DNA of 64,000 bases. It comes from Oceanimonas doudoroffii (lineage in GTDB: Bacteria; Pseudomonadota; Gammaproteobacteria; Enterobacterales; Aeromonadaceae). The stretch spans positions 310,001 to 374,000 of the forward strand of contig NZ_NBIM01000001.1 of NCBI RefSeq assembly GCF_002242685.1, written 5' to 3'. Both the position numbers and the translations under genes were made by a program. The notes beneath the pieces were generated by a model. The model was not told where the DNA came from. It made no database searches and saw only the letters and a program-made list of their open reading frames with translations. Of the stretch, positions 8,601-16,351 are shown in pieces. The first letter of the stretch is position 1; each line of letters starts with the position of its first letter.

Positions 8601-9193
8601 ACCGGTTGCAGCATCATGTAGCCCGAGCCTTCGGCGTGTTGATGACCGAGCAGTACCGGGCGGCCGTTGTCTCTGGCCTGGAACATGGCCCGCCGGTGCT
8701 CGGGGTCGCTCAGTAGATCAAAGCCCGGCTGGTGGTAAGTGTGTTGAGCAAAGGTCTCGAGGTGCAGCACATAACCGTAGGCGTCCCGCTTGCCGGGGGG
8801 ATGAATACGGTGCTCGGGCAGTCGGTTACGGCGCAGTTCAGCGAGGTGGGCTCGGCGTTCGGACTCGCGTACAAAGCGGGCAAAACCCAGCTCCTCCATG
8901 CCCTTGAGCGCGGTGTTGTCGTGCATGCTTTCGGTAAACCGGCGCCACTCGTCCGCGGTAATGGCTTCCGATGCCCCGTGCAGGGCGACCCCGCCACGGC
9001 CGACGAGGGCGTAGGCAAACAGGCGTTCCTCCACCTTGAGGCTGAGCTGATCGGCCACCGCGGCAAAGCGGTTGGCGGCCTGGGTCTCGCTGGCTTGTTG
9101 CAGCTGCCATGCCGCCAGCCCGGTAAACAGCAGGCCGCCGGCCAGCAACAGCCGGCTCAGCAGAGAAAGGCGGGTAGGGGGGGAGAGAAACAT
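5666..9193 (-). CDS. CHASE-PAS-PAS-GGDEF-EAL-CZB cyclic-di-GMP protein
   Basis: This 1175-residue membrane protein should make and/or break cyclic-di-GMP. Order seen: membrane segment (about 10-30), periplasmic CHASE sensor (about 40-260), second membrane segment (about 305-325), two PAS domains (about 345-470 and 485-600), GGDEF domain with an intact motif at 691-695, EAL domain with E819-A-L and DDFGTGYSS, and a C-terminal CZB-like zinc domain containing HH at 1075-1076 and C-R-F-G-x-W-Y-H starting at C1089. Both catalytic motifs look intact, so either activity is possible. ATG 9193 is preferred to the adjacent GTG at 9196. CZB zinc domains are known in chemoreceptors and the cyclase DgcZ; a CZB after EAL is less common. 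Confidence 0.9.
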   Translation of the reverse strand: MFLSPPTRLSLLSRLLLAGGLLFTGLAAWQLQQASETQAANRFAAVADQLSLKVEERLFAYALVGRGGVALHGASEAITADEWRRFTESMHDNTALKGMEELGFARFVRESERRAHLAELRRNRLPEHRIHPPGKRDAYGYVLHLETFAQHTYHQPGFDLLSDPEHRRAMFQARDNGRPVLLGHQHAEGSGYMMLQPVYAPGHATSPRATRFQGWVFTGFSMSELIGGLLENHQLDNAQWLGLRVYSGNTMTPSRLLFQQGSPGRAAGPFVERRFVNFNGHQWLLVFEHLAPALAVGYTRSLLTLAAGLTLTLLLLLLLRSTMTTRTRALALAEQLTDEIRQRERQVEKLLNRLQNIAARVPGVVFEYRFGTDGRSSFPYASEGIRQIYGISPQQAAESANAFFDAIHPDDMEAVTDSMRLSSRELTPWRHEFRVRGPNEQPRWLLGDALPRRETDGATSWCGVLTDITVNKQTELALQAASNQARHFREALDHVPSFIYMKDTRFRYTYANRAALELFGCNASTLQGSLDEQFFPEDAALRVRESDRRVLGGELSTEEVEIVGKDGHSTVFLDIKAPIFDDPEQQGVVGLLGIRTDITPLKNSEQQLRQLAQFDPLTKLHNRLMLSDRLYQAMSQARRHGQSLAVVYLDLDGFKHINDSHGHATGDKVLATTARRMKDAVREGDTLARVGGDEFVAILLDLPGEECAPLLERLLEATARPVTVGHLRLRVTASLGVTFYPQAEDLAPDQLLRQADQAMYQAKLAGKNRYHLFDTEQDRDMRSHHESLERIRTALQRGEFVLHYQPKVNLRTGEVLGTEALIRWQHPDKGLLPPSHFLPAIEDHALSVDLGNWVIDSALQQLREWRGTGLDFPVSVNVGARQLRQPDFADQLRRLLGHYPDIDPAMLELEVLETSALGDLAQIAERLSDCRALGVGLSLDDFGTGYSSLTYLKRLPASTVKVDQSFVRDILEDPEDLTILDGVLSLADAFDLQVLAEGVETKTHGDMLLRIGCELAQGYGIARPMPAADLAGWVQQWQPEPHWATLPKVERARLPLLYAGIEHTAWLESVRTALHHPGRGWPELNAQQCRFGLWYHDCGTKEQERLTSLAKLHRQLHGLATELRQLHAGGKPQQARLRFNELHELHRQWVAELEHQLQTRAGDNITPLRRPLKSV

Positions 9194-9280
9194 CACCGCT
9201 GCTCGTTATTGTTTGATTTGTAGACCGTAATGGTAGCAAGGGCCGGAGTCGAACTACCATGTCGGGGGCACATTAATCGT

Positions 9281-9308
9281 AAAAAGCGGCCCGTTATCAC
9301 AACGGGCC
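9281..9308 (-). terminator. Rho-independent terminator of the aldo-keto reductase gene
   Basis: GGCCCGTT (9288-9295) pairs with AACGGGCC (9301-9308) across a 5-base loop. Read on the minus strand the stem is followed by GCTTTTT. It lies just past the stop codon of the gene at 9316-10365. Confidence 0.85.
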
Positions 9309-9315
9309 GGGCAGT

Positions 9316-10365
9316 TCAGGGTGCCGGGTTGGGATATTGCTGATGAATGTCGGCAATGCCTTGTTGCAGCTCCTCGGTCAGCACCACATGGACACTGTCG
9401 AGGTTTTCCTTCAACTGGGTCAGGCTGGTGGCGCCAATCAGGTTGCTGGTGACAAAAGGCCGGGTGTTGACGAAGGCCTGGGCCAGCTGGGTGGGGGTAA
9501 GGCCATGCTGTCGGGCCAGGGCTACATAGGCGCTGGTGGCGGCCCGTGAGGCGGCACCGTTGTAACGCTGAAAACGATTATACAGGGTGAGTCGGGCCCC
9601 TTCGGGCTGCGCGCCGTTTTCGTATTTGCCGGTGAGCATGCCAAAGGCCAGGGGTGAGTAGGCCAGTAGCCCCACTTGCTCGCGCAGGGAGAATTCGGAC
9701 AGGCCGATTTCATAGGTGCGGTTGAGCAGGTTGTAGGGGTTCTGAATGCCCTGAATGCGCGGATAGTTGTGGCGCTCGGCTTCCCGCAGAAACTGGTGTA
9801 CACCCCAGGGGGTTTCATTGGACAGGCCAATGTGGCGGATTTTGCCGGCCTTGACCAGCTCGTCGAGCACCGCCAGGGTTTCGGCAATGGGCACGGTATC
9901 GGCATCGTCGAGCTGCTCAAAGCCGAGCTGGCCGAACATGTTGGTGCGGCGATCGGGCCAATGCAGCTGATAAAAGTCGACATAGTCGGTCTGCAGCCGG
10001 CGCAGGCTGTCATCCAGGGCCTTAACGATATTGGCCCGGTCCAGCATGGGCTTGCCGTCGCGAAAGTAGGACGGACGCTTGGGGTCGTGGGCCCGGCCCA
10101 CCACCTTGGTGGCCAGTACCACTCGGTCACGGCAGCCCCTGGCCGCCAGCCAGTGGCCAATCATGGTTTCGGTGGCGCCTTGAGTGTGCTCCCGCGGGGG
10201 GATGGGATAGAGCTCGGCGGTGTCGATGAGGTTGACGCCATGGTCCATGGCCATGTCGAGCTGGGCGTGGGCCTCGGCCTCACTGTTTTGCTCGCCCCAG
10301 GTCATGGTGCCGAGGCCGATGAGGCTGACGTCGATATCGGTATTGCCCAGTTTTCGGTATTGCAT
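9316..10365 (-). CDS. tas: NADP(H)-dependent aldo-keto reductase (Tas type)
   Basis: A cytoplasmic TIM-barrel oxidoreductase of 349 residues. The start MQYRKLGNTDIDVSLIGLGTMTWG, the active-site aspartate/tyrosine region LIDTAELYPIP, the lysine in VLATKVVG, and YDP-like YNLLNRTYE match E. coli Tas, which has a similar length (346). The physiological substrate of Tas is not settled; Tas was found as a suppressor of tyrosine auxotrophy. ATG 10365 has a GGGAG ribosome site 4 bases upstream; an upstream in-frame ATG at 10434 would add 23 unconserved residues. The gene stands alone and ends in a clear terminator. Confidence 0.9.
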   Translation of the reverse strand: MQYRKLGNTDIDVSLIGLGTMTWGEQNSEAEAHAQLDMAMDHGVNLIDTAELYPIPPREHTQGATETMIGHWLAARGCRDRVVLATKVVGRAHDPKRPSYFRDGKPMLDRANIVKALDDSLRRLQTDYVDFYQLHWPDRRTNMFGQLGFEQLDDADTVPIAETLAVLDELVKAGKIRHIGLSNETPWGVHQFLREAERHNYPRIQGIQNPYNLLNRTYEIGLSEFSLREQVGLLAYSPLAFGMLTGKYENGAQPEGARLTLYNRFQRYNGAASRAATSAYVALARQHGLTPTQLAQAFVNTRPFVTSNLIGATSLTQLKENLDSVHVVLTEELQQGIADIHQQYPNPAP

Positions 10366-10491
10366 AGCGCTCCCCGTGGGTTGGTTGCGTGTTTTTTGCA
10401 AAACAGCATACCAGTAAAGCAGGGGCGATATCACGGTTAGGCTGTTGGGAGTGGAGGCGTGAGGCTGGTGCGAGGAGTGAGACGCAAGCGT

Positions 10492-10533
10492 AAGGGTTAG
10501 GAACCAGGCAGATTTTTCCGGTTCCTAACCCTT
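10492..10533. repeat. Long perfect hairpin downstream of phoX
   Basis: AAGGGTTAGGAACC (10492-10505) and GGTTCCTAACCCTT (10520-10533) are perfect 14-base inverted arms around a 14-base loop. It lies between the convergent-side end of phoX (stop at 10548) and the aldo-keto reductase start. There is no U-tract on either strand, so it may be a REP-like element or a Rho-independent-like transcript end. Confidence 0.6.
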
Positions 10534-10547
10534 GGTCATTCAGTGGA

Positions 10548-12455
10548 TCAGGCGCCGATAATGCCGCCGTCTTCCCGAGTGATCATCATGACGCTGGAGC
10601 GGGGTTTGCTGTTGCCACCCAGGGGGAAGTGAGAGCCGGCCAGATCTTCGCCCGGGTGTTGAATGCCCACAAACAGGGTTTTGTAATCCGGGGTAAAGGC
10701 CAGTCCGGTCACCTCACAGGCCACGGGGCCGGTGAGGAAACGTCGAATTTCGCCACTGTTGGGATCGGCACAGAGCATCTGATTGTTGCCCTGGCCGGCG
10801 AAGTCGCCCTGATTGGAGTAGTTGCCATCGGTCTGAATCCACAGCCTGCCGCCCTGATCAAAGCCGATGCCATCGGGGCTGTTGAACATGTTGTCGGCGT
10901 TGATATTGGCGGAGCCGGCGTACAGGCCTTCACCGTGCACGGTCGGGTTGCCTGCCAGCACGAACAGATCCCAGTCAAACTCACTGGCGGTGTGGTTGCC
11001 ACCGGCCGGGCGCCAGCGCAGGATCTGGCCGTAATGGTTTTCGGCGCGGGGGTTGGGGCCGCCCACCGGCTGGTTGTCATGCACGCCACGGTTCTTGTTG
11101 TTGGTCAGGGTGCAAAACACCACGGGCTCATGGGGGTGAGCCGCTACCCATTCGGGCCTGTCCATGGTGGTGGCGCCCACCTGGGTGGCGGCCAGGCGAG
11201 CATGGATCAGCACGTCGGCCTGGCTGGCAAAGCCGTTTTCCGCGGTCAGGCCGTTCTTGCCATGGGTCAGCTCGAGCCACTCGCCCTTGCCCCTGAGCTC
11301 GCCGTCCTGGCCTTCGTGGAATTTGGCTACGTAGAGGGTGCCTTCATCCAGCAGGTTGCGGTTGGCAGCCTGGTCATCGGGGTTGTATTTGTGCTTGCTC
11401 ACGAAGCGATACAGGTGCTCGCCGCGCTCATCGTCGCCCAGATACACCACGGCATGGCCGCTTTGGTCGATGACCAGCTCGGCATTCTCGTGCTTGAAAC
11501 GGCCCAGCGCCGTGCGCTTGACCGGCATGGAATCCGGATCCTTGGGGTCGATCTCCACCACCCAGCCGAAGCGGTTGGCCTCGTTGGGGTGCTCGGCCAG
11601 ATCAAAGCGCGAGTCATGGGTATGCCACTGCCAGCCGGCGTCTTCCCGGCCAATGCCATAGCGGGCCTGGGCGGGAGTAATGTCGGCGTCATGCTGGCTG
11701 CCGAAGTAACCGTTGAAGTTTTCCTCACAGGTGAGGTAGGTGCCCCAGGGCGTCATGCCGTTGGCGCAGTTGTTAAAGGTGCCCAGCGCCCACTCGCCCT
11801 TGGGGTCTGCGGCGGTTTGCAGCAGAGGGTGGCCTTTGGCCGGGCCGCCGATGGCCATGGGAGTATTGGCGTGAATGCGGCGGTTGTATTTGCCGTCTTT
11901 GGTCAGGCGCCAGCGCCCATCCTGCTTTTGCAGGGTCATAATGGACACGCCGTGGGCGGCCTGGGCGCATTTGACGTCGTCCGCGCTCATGTTCTTGCCC
12001 TGGTGGGGGAACATGATTTCGTAATTACAATATTCGTTGTTGACCGCCAGAATGGCGGTGTTGTCGTCGAGGGCAAAGAAGCTCATGCCGTCGTTGTTGT
12101 CACCGAACTGGCCGGCCTGGGCATCGGCGCTGTTGCCGGTTTCACTGAACTCGGGCACGGTGCCAAACAGGGGATCGCCCCAGGATACCAGACGCTCCAC
12201 CTGGTAGCCTGCCGGTACGGTAATGGTGTCTTTGGTGCTGGCCGGAACGGGGGCAAAGCCCATCAGCGGGCTTGCCTTGGTGGCGGCGGCCACGGCCCGG
12301 GACAGGGGCGAGACGGTAAAGAAGGCGGCGGCGCCCAGGGCGGCGGCACCACCGAGGAAGCGGCGGCGGCTCAGGCCTTTTTCTACCAGCTGGGTAAATT
12401 CGGGAACCTCGTTCCGGGGATGGTTCAGCTCGTCCTGACGTTCAAAGCGACTCAT
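10548..12455 (-). CDS. PhoX-family alkaline phosphatase, Tat-exported
   Basis: PhoX proteins (formerly DUF839) are calcium/iron phosphatases that release phosphate from organic phosphate esters outside the cytoplasm. The 635-residue product has a twin-arginine signal (SRRRFLG at 29-35 followed by an alanine-rich core), then the beta-propeller body with TCEENFNGYFG, WVVEIDP, YLGDDERGEHLYRF and SPDGIGFDQGGRLWIQTDG. A good ribosome site (AAGGAT) precedes ATG 12455. A Pho-box-like sequence lies 65 bases upstream, consistent with phosphate-starvation control by PhoB. No phosphate transporter or phoBR gene is next to it. Confidence 0.9.
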   Translation of the reverse strand: MSRFERQDELNHPRNEVPEFTQLVEKGLSRRRFLGGAAALGAAAFFTVSPLSRAVAAATKASPLMGFAPVPASTKDTITVPAGYQVERLVSWGDPLFGTVPEFSETGNSADAQAGQFGDNNDGMSFFALDDNTAILAVNNEYCNYEIMFPHQGKNMSADDVKCAQAAHGVSIMTLQKQDGRWRLTKDGKYNRRIHANTPMAIGGPAKGHPLLQTAADPKGEWALGTFNNCANGMTPWGTYLTCEENFNGYFGSQHDADITPAQARYGIGREDAGWQWHTHDSRFDLAEHPNEANRFGWVVEIDPKDPDSMPVKRTALGRFKHENAELVIDQSGHAVVYLGDDERGEHLYRFVSKHKYNPDDQAANRNLLDEGTLYVAKFHEGQDGELRGKGEWLELTHGKNGLTAENGFASQADVLIHARLAATQVGATTMDRPEWVAAHPHEPVVFCTLTNNKNRGVHDNQPVGGPNPRAENHYGQILRWRPAGGNHTASEFDWDLFVLAGNPTVHGEGLYAGSANINADNMFNSPDGIGFDQGGRLWIQTDGNYSNQGDFAGQGNNQMLCADPNSGEIRRFLTGPVACEVTGLAFTPDYKTLFVGIQHPGEDLAGSHFPLGGNSKPRSSVMMITREDGGIIGA

Positions 12456-12519
12456 GTTGTAATTATCCTTTGCTCACGGCGGGTTAGGAATTTTGCACCC
12501 CGAATACTGCTGCGTCATC

Positions 12520-12537
12520 ATGGCAGTTTGATAACAA
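12520..12537 (-). promoter_or_regulatory. Pho box candidate upstream of phoX
   Basis: On the minus strand the sequence reads TTGTTAT-CAAA-CTGCCAT. This matches the PhoB consensus CTGTCAT-AWAW-CTGTCAY with 5/7 and 6/7 in the two half-repeats and the correct 11-base spacing. It lies 65 bases before phoX and 21 bases before the divergent gene at 12558. Confidence 0.55.
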
Positions 12538-12557
12538 CCACATGACAGGAAAAAGAC

Positions 12558-12899
12558 ATGAAAACCCATAGCGCCGATACCCTGGCGAAAATCATTATTA
12601 GCATACAGGCGATATTGATCCCGGTGTTGCTGCTGGCGGGCGCCTGGCTGACTTTGCAGAATAGCGCTCAGGCAGGAAGTCAGGCCGGCCCCTGGCTGTG
12701 GCCGTTTCTGCTGCTGATTTGCGCCGCCTGGCTGTGGTTGTGTCGCCGGGCCTGGCTGGGCTATCTGTCAGTGGAGGGCATGCGCCGGCAGTGGCCGTTC
12801 TGGGTGCTGGTGGCGGTGCAACTGCCGTCCTTTCCCCTGGGTACCTTGATGGGCGCCGGGCTTATTTACCTGAAACTGCGTCATCATCCACGCCACTGA
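12558..12899 (+). CDS. Small inner-membrane protein, unknown function
   Basis: A 113-residue protein with three hydrophobic segments, roughly 12-32 (IIISIQAILIPVLLLAGAWL), 44-63 (GPWLWPFLLLICAAWLWLC) and 80-103 (WPFWVLVAVQLPSFPLGTLM), and a basic C-terminus (KLRHHPRH). AGGAAAAAGAC precedes the ATG as a ribosome site. I do not recognise the family. It is divergent from phoX, and the Pho box candidate lies within the shared promoter region, so joint phosphate control is possible. It ends in a bidirectional terminator shared with the glycine-zipper gene. Confidence 0.75.
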   Translation: MKTHSADTLAKIIISIQAILIPVLLLAGAWLTLQNSAQAGSQAGPWLWPFLLLICAAWLWLCRRAWLGYLSVEGMRRQWPFWVLVAVQLPSFPLGTLMGAGLIYLKLRHHPRH

Positions 12900-12903
12900 T
12901 ACA

Positions 12904-12930
12904 AAAAAGGCAGCCATCGGCTGCCTTTTT
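12904..12930. terminator. Bidirectional Rho-independent terminator
   Basis: AAAAAGGCAGCC-atc-GGCTGCCTTTTT: a 6-bp GC-rich stem flanked by A5 and T5, so it can serve the + strand membrane protein ending at 12899 and the minus-strand gene ending at 12945. Confidence 0.9.
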
Positions 12931-12944
12931 CATTGCGCTGGAAC

Positions 12945-13403
12945 TCAATCGTCGTCGTCATCGTCCCAGTCGCGGCGGTGCTTGCGCTTGTAATATTTTT
13001 TCTTGCCGTGGTAGTGGTGGTGATGCACTTCTTTTTTGTGCCCATCTCCGGTTTTGGCGCCGATGGCGGAGCCGGCGGCACCACCCACACCGGCGCCGAT
13101 CAGCTGGCCGCCGTCGCCGGCCAGGTTCTTGCCAAGGGCGGCACCACCCAGGGCACCCACGGCACCACCAATGGCGGCCTCGTTCTTGTTGCCACGGTTG
13201 GCGGTGGCCGCACCACCGGCGGCACCACCCAGGGCCGCACCCACCAGGGCGCCGGTGTCGCCGCCCATCTGTTTGCCGAGCAGGGCACCGGCGGCACCGC
13301 CGGCGCCGCCGCCGAGAATGGTGTTGAGGGTTTCACCGGCCATGGCCGACTGAATGCCGAACAGCATCGGCAGCATCAGAATTGCAAGGGTCTTTTTAAA
13401 CAT
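12945..13403 (-). CDS. Glycine-zipper envelope protein with His-rich and Asp tail
   Basis: A 152-residue exported protein: signal peptide 1-22 (ends QSAMA), then a long run of G-x3-G glycine-zipper repeats (about 30-115: GGGAGGAAGALLGKQMGG, LGGAAGGAAT, GGAVGALGGAALG), which form packed membrane helices in the 'glycine zipper 2TM' families. The tail is odd: a histidine cluster (HHHHYH), a strongly basic lysine/arginine stretch, and six terminal aspartates. Such tails can bind metal or interact with the cell surface, but no function can be assigned. It converges on the gene at 12558 across a shared terminator. Confidence 0.85.
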   Translation of the reverse strand: MFKKTLAILMLPMLFGIQSAMAGETLNTILGGGAGGAAGALLGKQMGGDTGALVGAALGGAAGGAATANRGNKNEAAIGGAVGALGGAALGKNLAGDGGQLIGAGVGGAAGSAIGAKTGDGHKKEVHHHHYHGKKKYYKRKHRRDWDDDDDD

Positions 13404-13597
13404 GGCTGTCTCACTCAGCGGTTTGTCATTGCCGGGAAATATACTGCCTTTTTTGGCTTTGGGAAGAGGGACTCAGCGGGCACAGTACGGTATCATTTGA
13501 ATTTAATTTTACATTAACATGCTGTTTTATATGGGTTATTTCGTTTTTTTTCTGAAAGTGGGGCGACCAAAGCTGACCGACAACTCCTGACCCATGC

Positions 13598-14704
13598 TCA
13601 GGGTTTGGCCACCCATACCAGGGTGCGCAGGCCATGCTGGCCGTAACGGGCCAGGCGATCGAAGCGGGAGCGGGCAATGGGCAGGTACTGTTTGTCCACC
13701 GGGCTCTCCCCCGTCGCCTCGTCGATGTCGGGGTCGTGAATATAGACAAACTCCCGGTCCATGGCGCACACCAGTACCCAGTGCGGCGCCTTGCGTCCGT
13801 CCAGGTGATAGGTGCTGATCAGCACCAGCGGCAACCGGCCCTGACTCAGCCCCTGTTCCAGCTGCTCCAGGGTGAAGTGCTCATGACGGGGCACAATGCC
13901 GGCCTGGGCAAGGTTGGCGAGAAACTGCCGATGTACCCGCTCCAGCACCACTTTCTTGTCAGGGCTGCGCACACTGTTGATAAACAGCGGGCCGTCCTGA
14001 TTGAGCACCAGCTCCACCGCAAAGCCGCGCCGGTGGGCCGCCAGCGCCAGGCCGTGGGGACCGCAGCCCCCATGCCCCTGGGTCATGAAAATGGTGGTGG
14101 CCTCGCGCCACAACTGCAGCTCTTCGTCGGGCTGGGTATGGTGCGTGGCATCCAGGGCGGAAAGCGCCATCATCAGCGAGGCGGGGCCGCAGGTAAACTC
14201 CGTGGTCTGGCGGTAGTAGGGCACGGTTCGGCTGCCGGCCAGGGGGTGGTAGTGATGAATGCGCTTCTGATAGCGCAGGGCGCTCTCATGGTCTTCGTAG
14301 TAATCGTGATAAATGCCGAACTGGCGATAGCCCAGTTGCTGGTACAGGTTCTGGGCGGCGATGTTGTCGGTGCGCACTTCCAGGCGCATGAACACCGCCC
14401 CCTGCTGCCGGGCACTGGCCTCGGCCTGTTCGAGCAGGGTCCGGCCCAGCCCCAGGCCGCGGGCATCGGGGGAGACCGCGATGGAATAGATGCGCGCCAG
14501 CTGGGTATTGCGGCGAAACAGCACCAGCACATAGCCCAGCAGGGCATCATTCTGTTCGGCCACCAGCAGCACATCCTGAGGGTGCTCGGTAAAGCGCAGA
14601 AAACTGCGCCGGCTGATCCTGTCCTGATCAAAGCAACGGTGTTCCAGGGCCAGCAGGACATCGAGATCGGAACGCAGGGCGGGGCGAACAACAGGCGCGG
14701 ACAT
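13598..14704 (-). CDS. GNAT acetyltransferase fused to C39-like cysteine peptidase
   Basis: A 368-residue fusion. The N-terminal half (about 1-150) is a RimI-like GNAT domain with the acetyl-CoA loop SPDARGLGLGRTLLEQA and the NLYQQLGYRQFGIY C-terminal signature. The second half (about 160-368) is a papain-like peptidase-C39 domain with catalytic Cys in EFTCGPAS (C172), His in KAPHWVLV (H308) and Asp in IHDPDID. ATG 14704 is preferred; a TTG at 14722 would add six residues. It is divergent from a RimK-like ATP-grasp ligase (14843-16348). This combination is described in comparative genomics of amidoligases as a possible peptide-modifying set: ligase adds amino acids, GNAT acylates, peptidase trims. 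The substrate is unknown. Confidence 0.88.
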   Translation of the reverse strand: MSAPVVRPALRSDLDVLLALEHRCFDQDRISRRSFLRFTEHPQDVLLVAEQNDALLGYVLVLFRRNTQLARIYSIAVSPDARGLGLGRTLLEQAEASARQQGAVFMRLEVRTDNIAAQNLYQQLGYRQFGIYHDYYEDHESALRYQKRIHHYHPLAGSRTVPYYRQTTEFTCGPASLMMALSALDATHHTQPDEELQLWREATTIFMTQGHGGCGPHGLALAAHRRGFAVELVLNQDGPLFINSVRSPDKKVVLERVHRQFLANLAQAGIVPRHEHFTLEQLEQGLSQGRLPLVLISTYHLDGRKAPHWVLVCAMDREFVYIHDPDIDEATGESPVDKQYLPIARSRFDRLARYGQHGLRTLVWVAKP

Positions 14705-14842
14705 CAAGGCACCCGAAAGCAAGGTGAGGGTGGTTCAACATACGATAAATTTGATCGGTCGGCGAGAAAATTTCAGTGTATCCGGCGGGCTTTATACATA
14801 GAGTGATGCACAAGGCTCGCTTTTTATTAAACGGATTTCTAC

Positions 14843-16348
14843 ATGACCCAACTTGTTCTGGTAGTGGATGAACTCAGCGCCTGGGCGCCCTATTTTCCCA
14901 GTGAAAACCTGGTGGACTTCGAGACCTACCTCAAGCAGCCGCCGGTCAAGAACGCGCCCCGCACTCGAGTGATCAACCTGTGCCGCACCGGCAAGTACCT
15001 GTCCAACGGCTATTATTGCTCGCTGCTGGCGGAAGCCCGGGGCCAGCATGTGATCCCGTCGGTGTCCACCCTGAATAATCTGCGCAACAAGGGGCTGTTT
15101 GCCTTTGGCTTTGACGGCGTGTCCGAGGCGCTGGATGCGCATGTTGGTGATCTTGAGGCGGGCGCGAAGGTGAAAGTCAAAAGCTGCTTTGGCCAGTGTG
15201 CAGTGCCCGGGCTTGAAAGCCTGTGCCGGGAGCTGTTCGAACGCCTGCCCTGTCCGGTGCTGGAGCTGACCTTCAGGCGCCGCAGTCGCTGGGAGTTGAC
15301 CGGCCTGGCGCCGTTGTCGCCCCGGGAGCTGGCGGAGCAGGAAGAAGACCTGTTTGCCAATGCCCTGGATCGCTATTCCCGCATCATCTGGCGGCAGCCC
15401 AAATCCGCCAAACGCTACCGTTACGATCTGGCCATGCTGGTCAACCCGAATGAGGCGCTGCCGCCGTCGGATGCGGGGGCGCTGAAACGCTTTGTACGCG
15501 CCGGCGAGCGGGCCGGGGTAAACGTGGAAACCATTACCCGCAAGGACTACCAGCGGCTGGCCGAGTACGACGGCCTGTTTATTCGCGAAACCACCGCCAT
15601 TGACCACCATACCTTTCGCTTCGCCCAGAAGGCCGAGCACGAGGGCCTGGTGGTGATCGACTCGCCCACCGCCATTCTGCGTTGTGCCAACAAGATTTTT
15701 CTGGCGGAAAGCTTTGCCAAAAACGGCGTGCCGACCCCAAAAACCTTAATGGTGAATCCCAAACAGAAAGACGCCGCCGACTGGCTGGAAACCGAACTGG
15801 GCTATCCGCTGGTGCTGAAAATACCCGATGGCGCGTTTTCCCGGGGCGTGTACAAGGTGGCCGACAAGGCGCAGCTGGTCGAGACCCTGAGCAAGCTGCG
15901 CAATGCCTCGGCCCTGGTACTGGCCCAGGAGTATTTTTTCACCGAGTTCGACTGGCGCATCGGTGTGCTCAATCATCAGCCCATCTTTGCCTGTAAATAT
16001 TTCATGGTGAAGGGGCACTGGCAGATTTACCGCCACAACGACGGCAAGGAGGCGGACTCCGGCGGCTTTGTCACCCTGCCAACCCATGAGGCGCCCTCGG
16101 CGGTGATTAACGCCGCGCTCAAGGCGGTCAAACCCATCGGCGATGGTCTGTACGGGGTGGATATCAAGGAAGGCAAGGGCCGGGTTGCGGTCATTGAGGT
16201 GAACGACAACCCCAATATCGATCACGGGGTGGAAGACGTGTTTCTGAAAGATCGGCTCTACGACATGGTCATAGAAGATTTCGTGCGGCGGTTTGAAAAG
16301 GGCAGGGAGGCCGTCGCCGCCAAAAAGGGACGACGCGACGGCCGTTAA
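14843..16348 (+). CDS. RimK-like ATP-grasp amidoligase with RLAN N-terminal domain
   Basis: A 501-residue protein likely to join an amino acid (often glutamate) to a carboxyl group using ATP. The N-terminal part (about 1-150, with NLCRTGKYLSNGYYCSLLAEARGQHVIPS) matches the RimK-like ATP-grasp N-terminal domain. The C-terminal part (about 280-490) is the ATP-grasp fold: the lysine in YPLVLKIPDGAFSRGVY, AQEYFFTEFDWRIGVL, and the metal-binding VIEVNDNPNIDHG. It is longer than E. coli RimK (300). Its head-to-head neighbour encodes the GNAT-C39 fusion, with 138 bases between. It ends three bases before the convergent msrB. Confidence 0.88.
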   Translation: MTQLVLVVDELSAWAPYFPSENLVDFETYLKQPPVKNAPRTRVINLCRTGKYLSNGYYCSLLAEARGQHVIPSVSTLNNLRNKGLFAFGFDGVSEALDAHVGDLEAGAKVKVKSCFGQCAVPGLESLCRELFERLPCPVLELTFRRRSRWELTGLAPLSPRELAEQEEDLFANALDRYSRIIWRQPKSAKRYRYDLAMLVNPNEALPPSDAGALKRFVRAGERAGVNVETITRKDYQRLAEYDGLFIRETTAIDHHTFRFAQKAEHEGLVVIDSPTAILRCANKIFLAESFAKNGVPTPKTLMVNPKQKDAADWLETELGYPLVLKIPDGAFSRGVYKVADKAQLVETLSKLRNASALVLAQEYFFTEFDWRIGVLNHQPIFACKYFMVKGHWQIYRHNDGKEADSGGFVTLPTHEAPSAVINAALKAVKPIGDGLYGVDIKEGKGRVAVIEVNDNPNIDHGVEDVFLKDRLYDMVIEDFVRRFEKGREAVAAKKGRRDGR

Positions 16349-16351
16349 TGC

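Noticed and set aside
9230..9260. tRNA-like sequence near GGAGTCGAACTACC
   Set aside because: It does not fold into a cloverleaf and lacks the paired acceptor and T-arm context.
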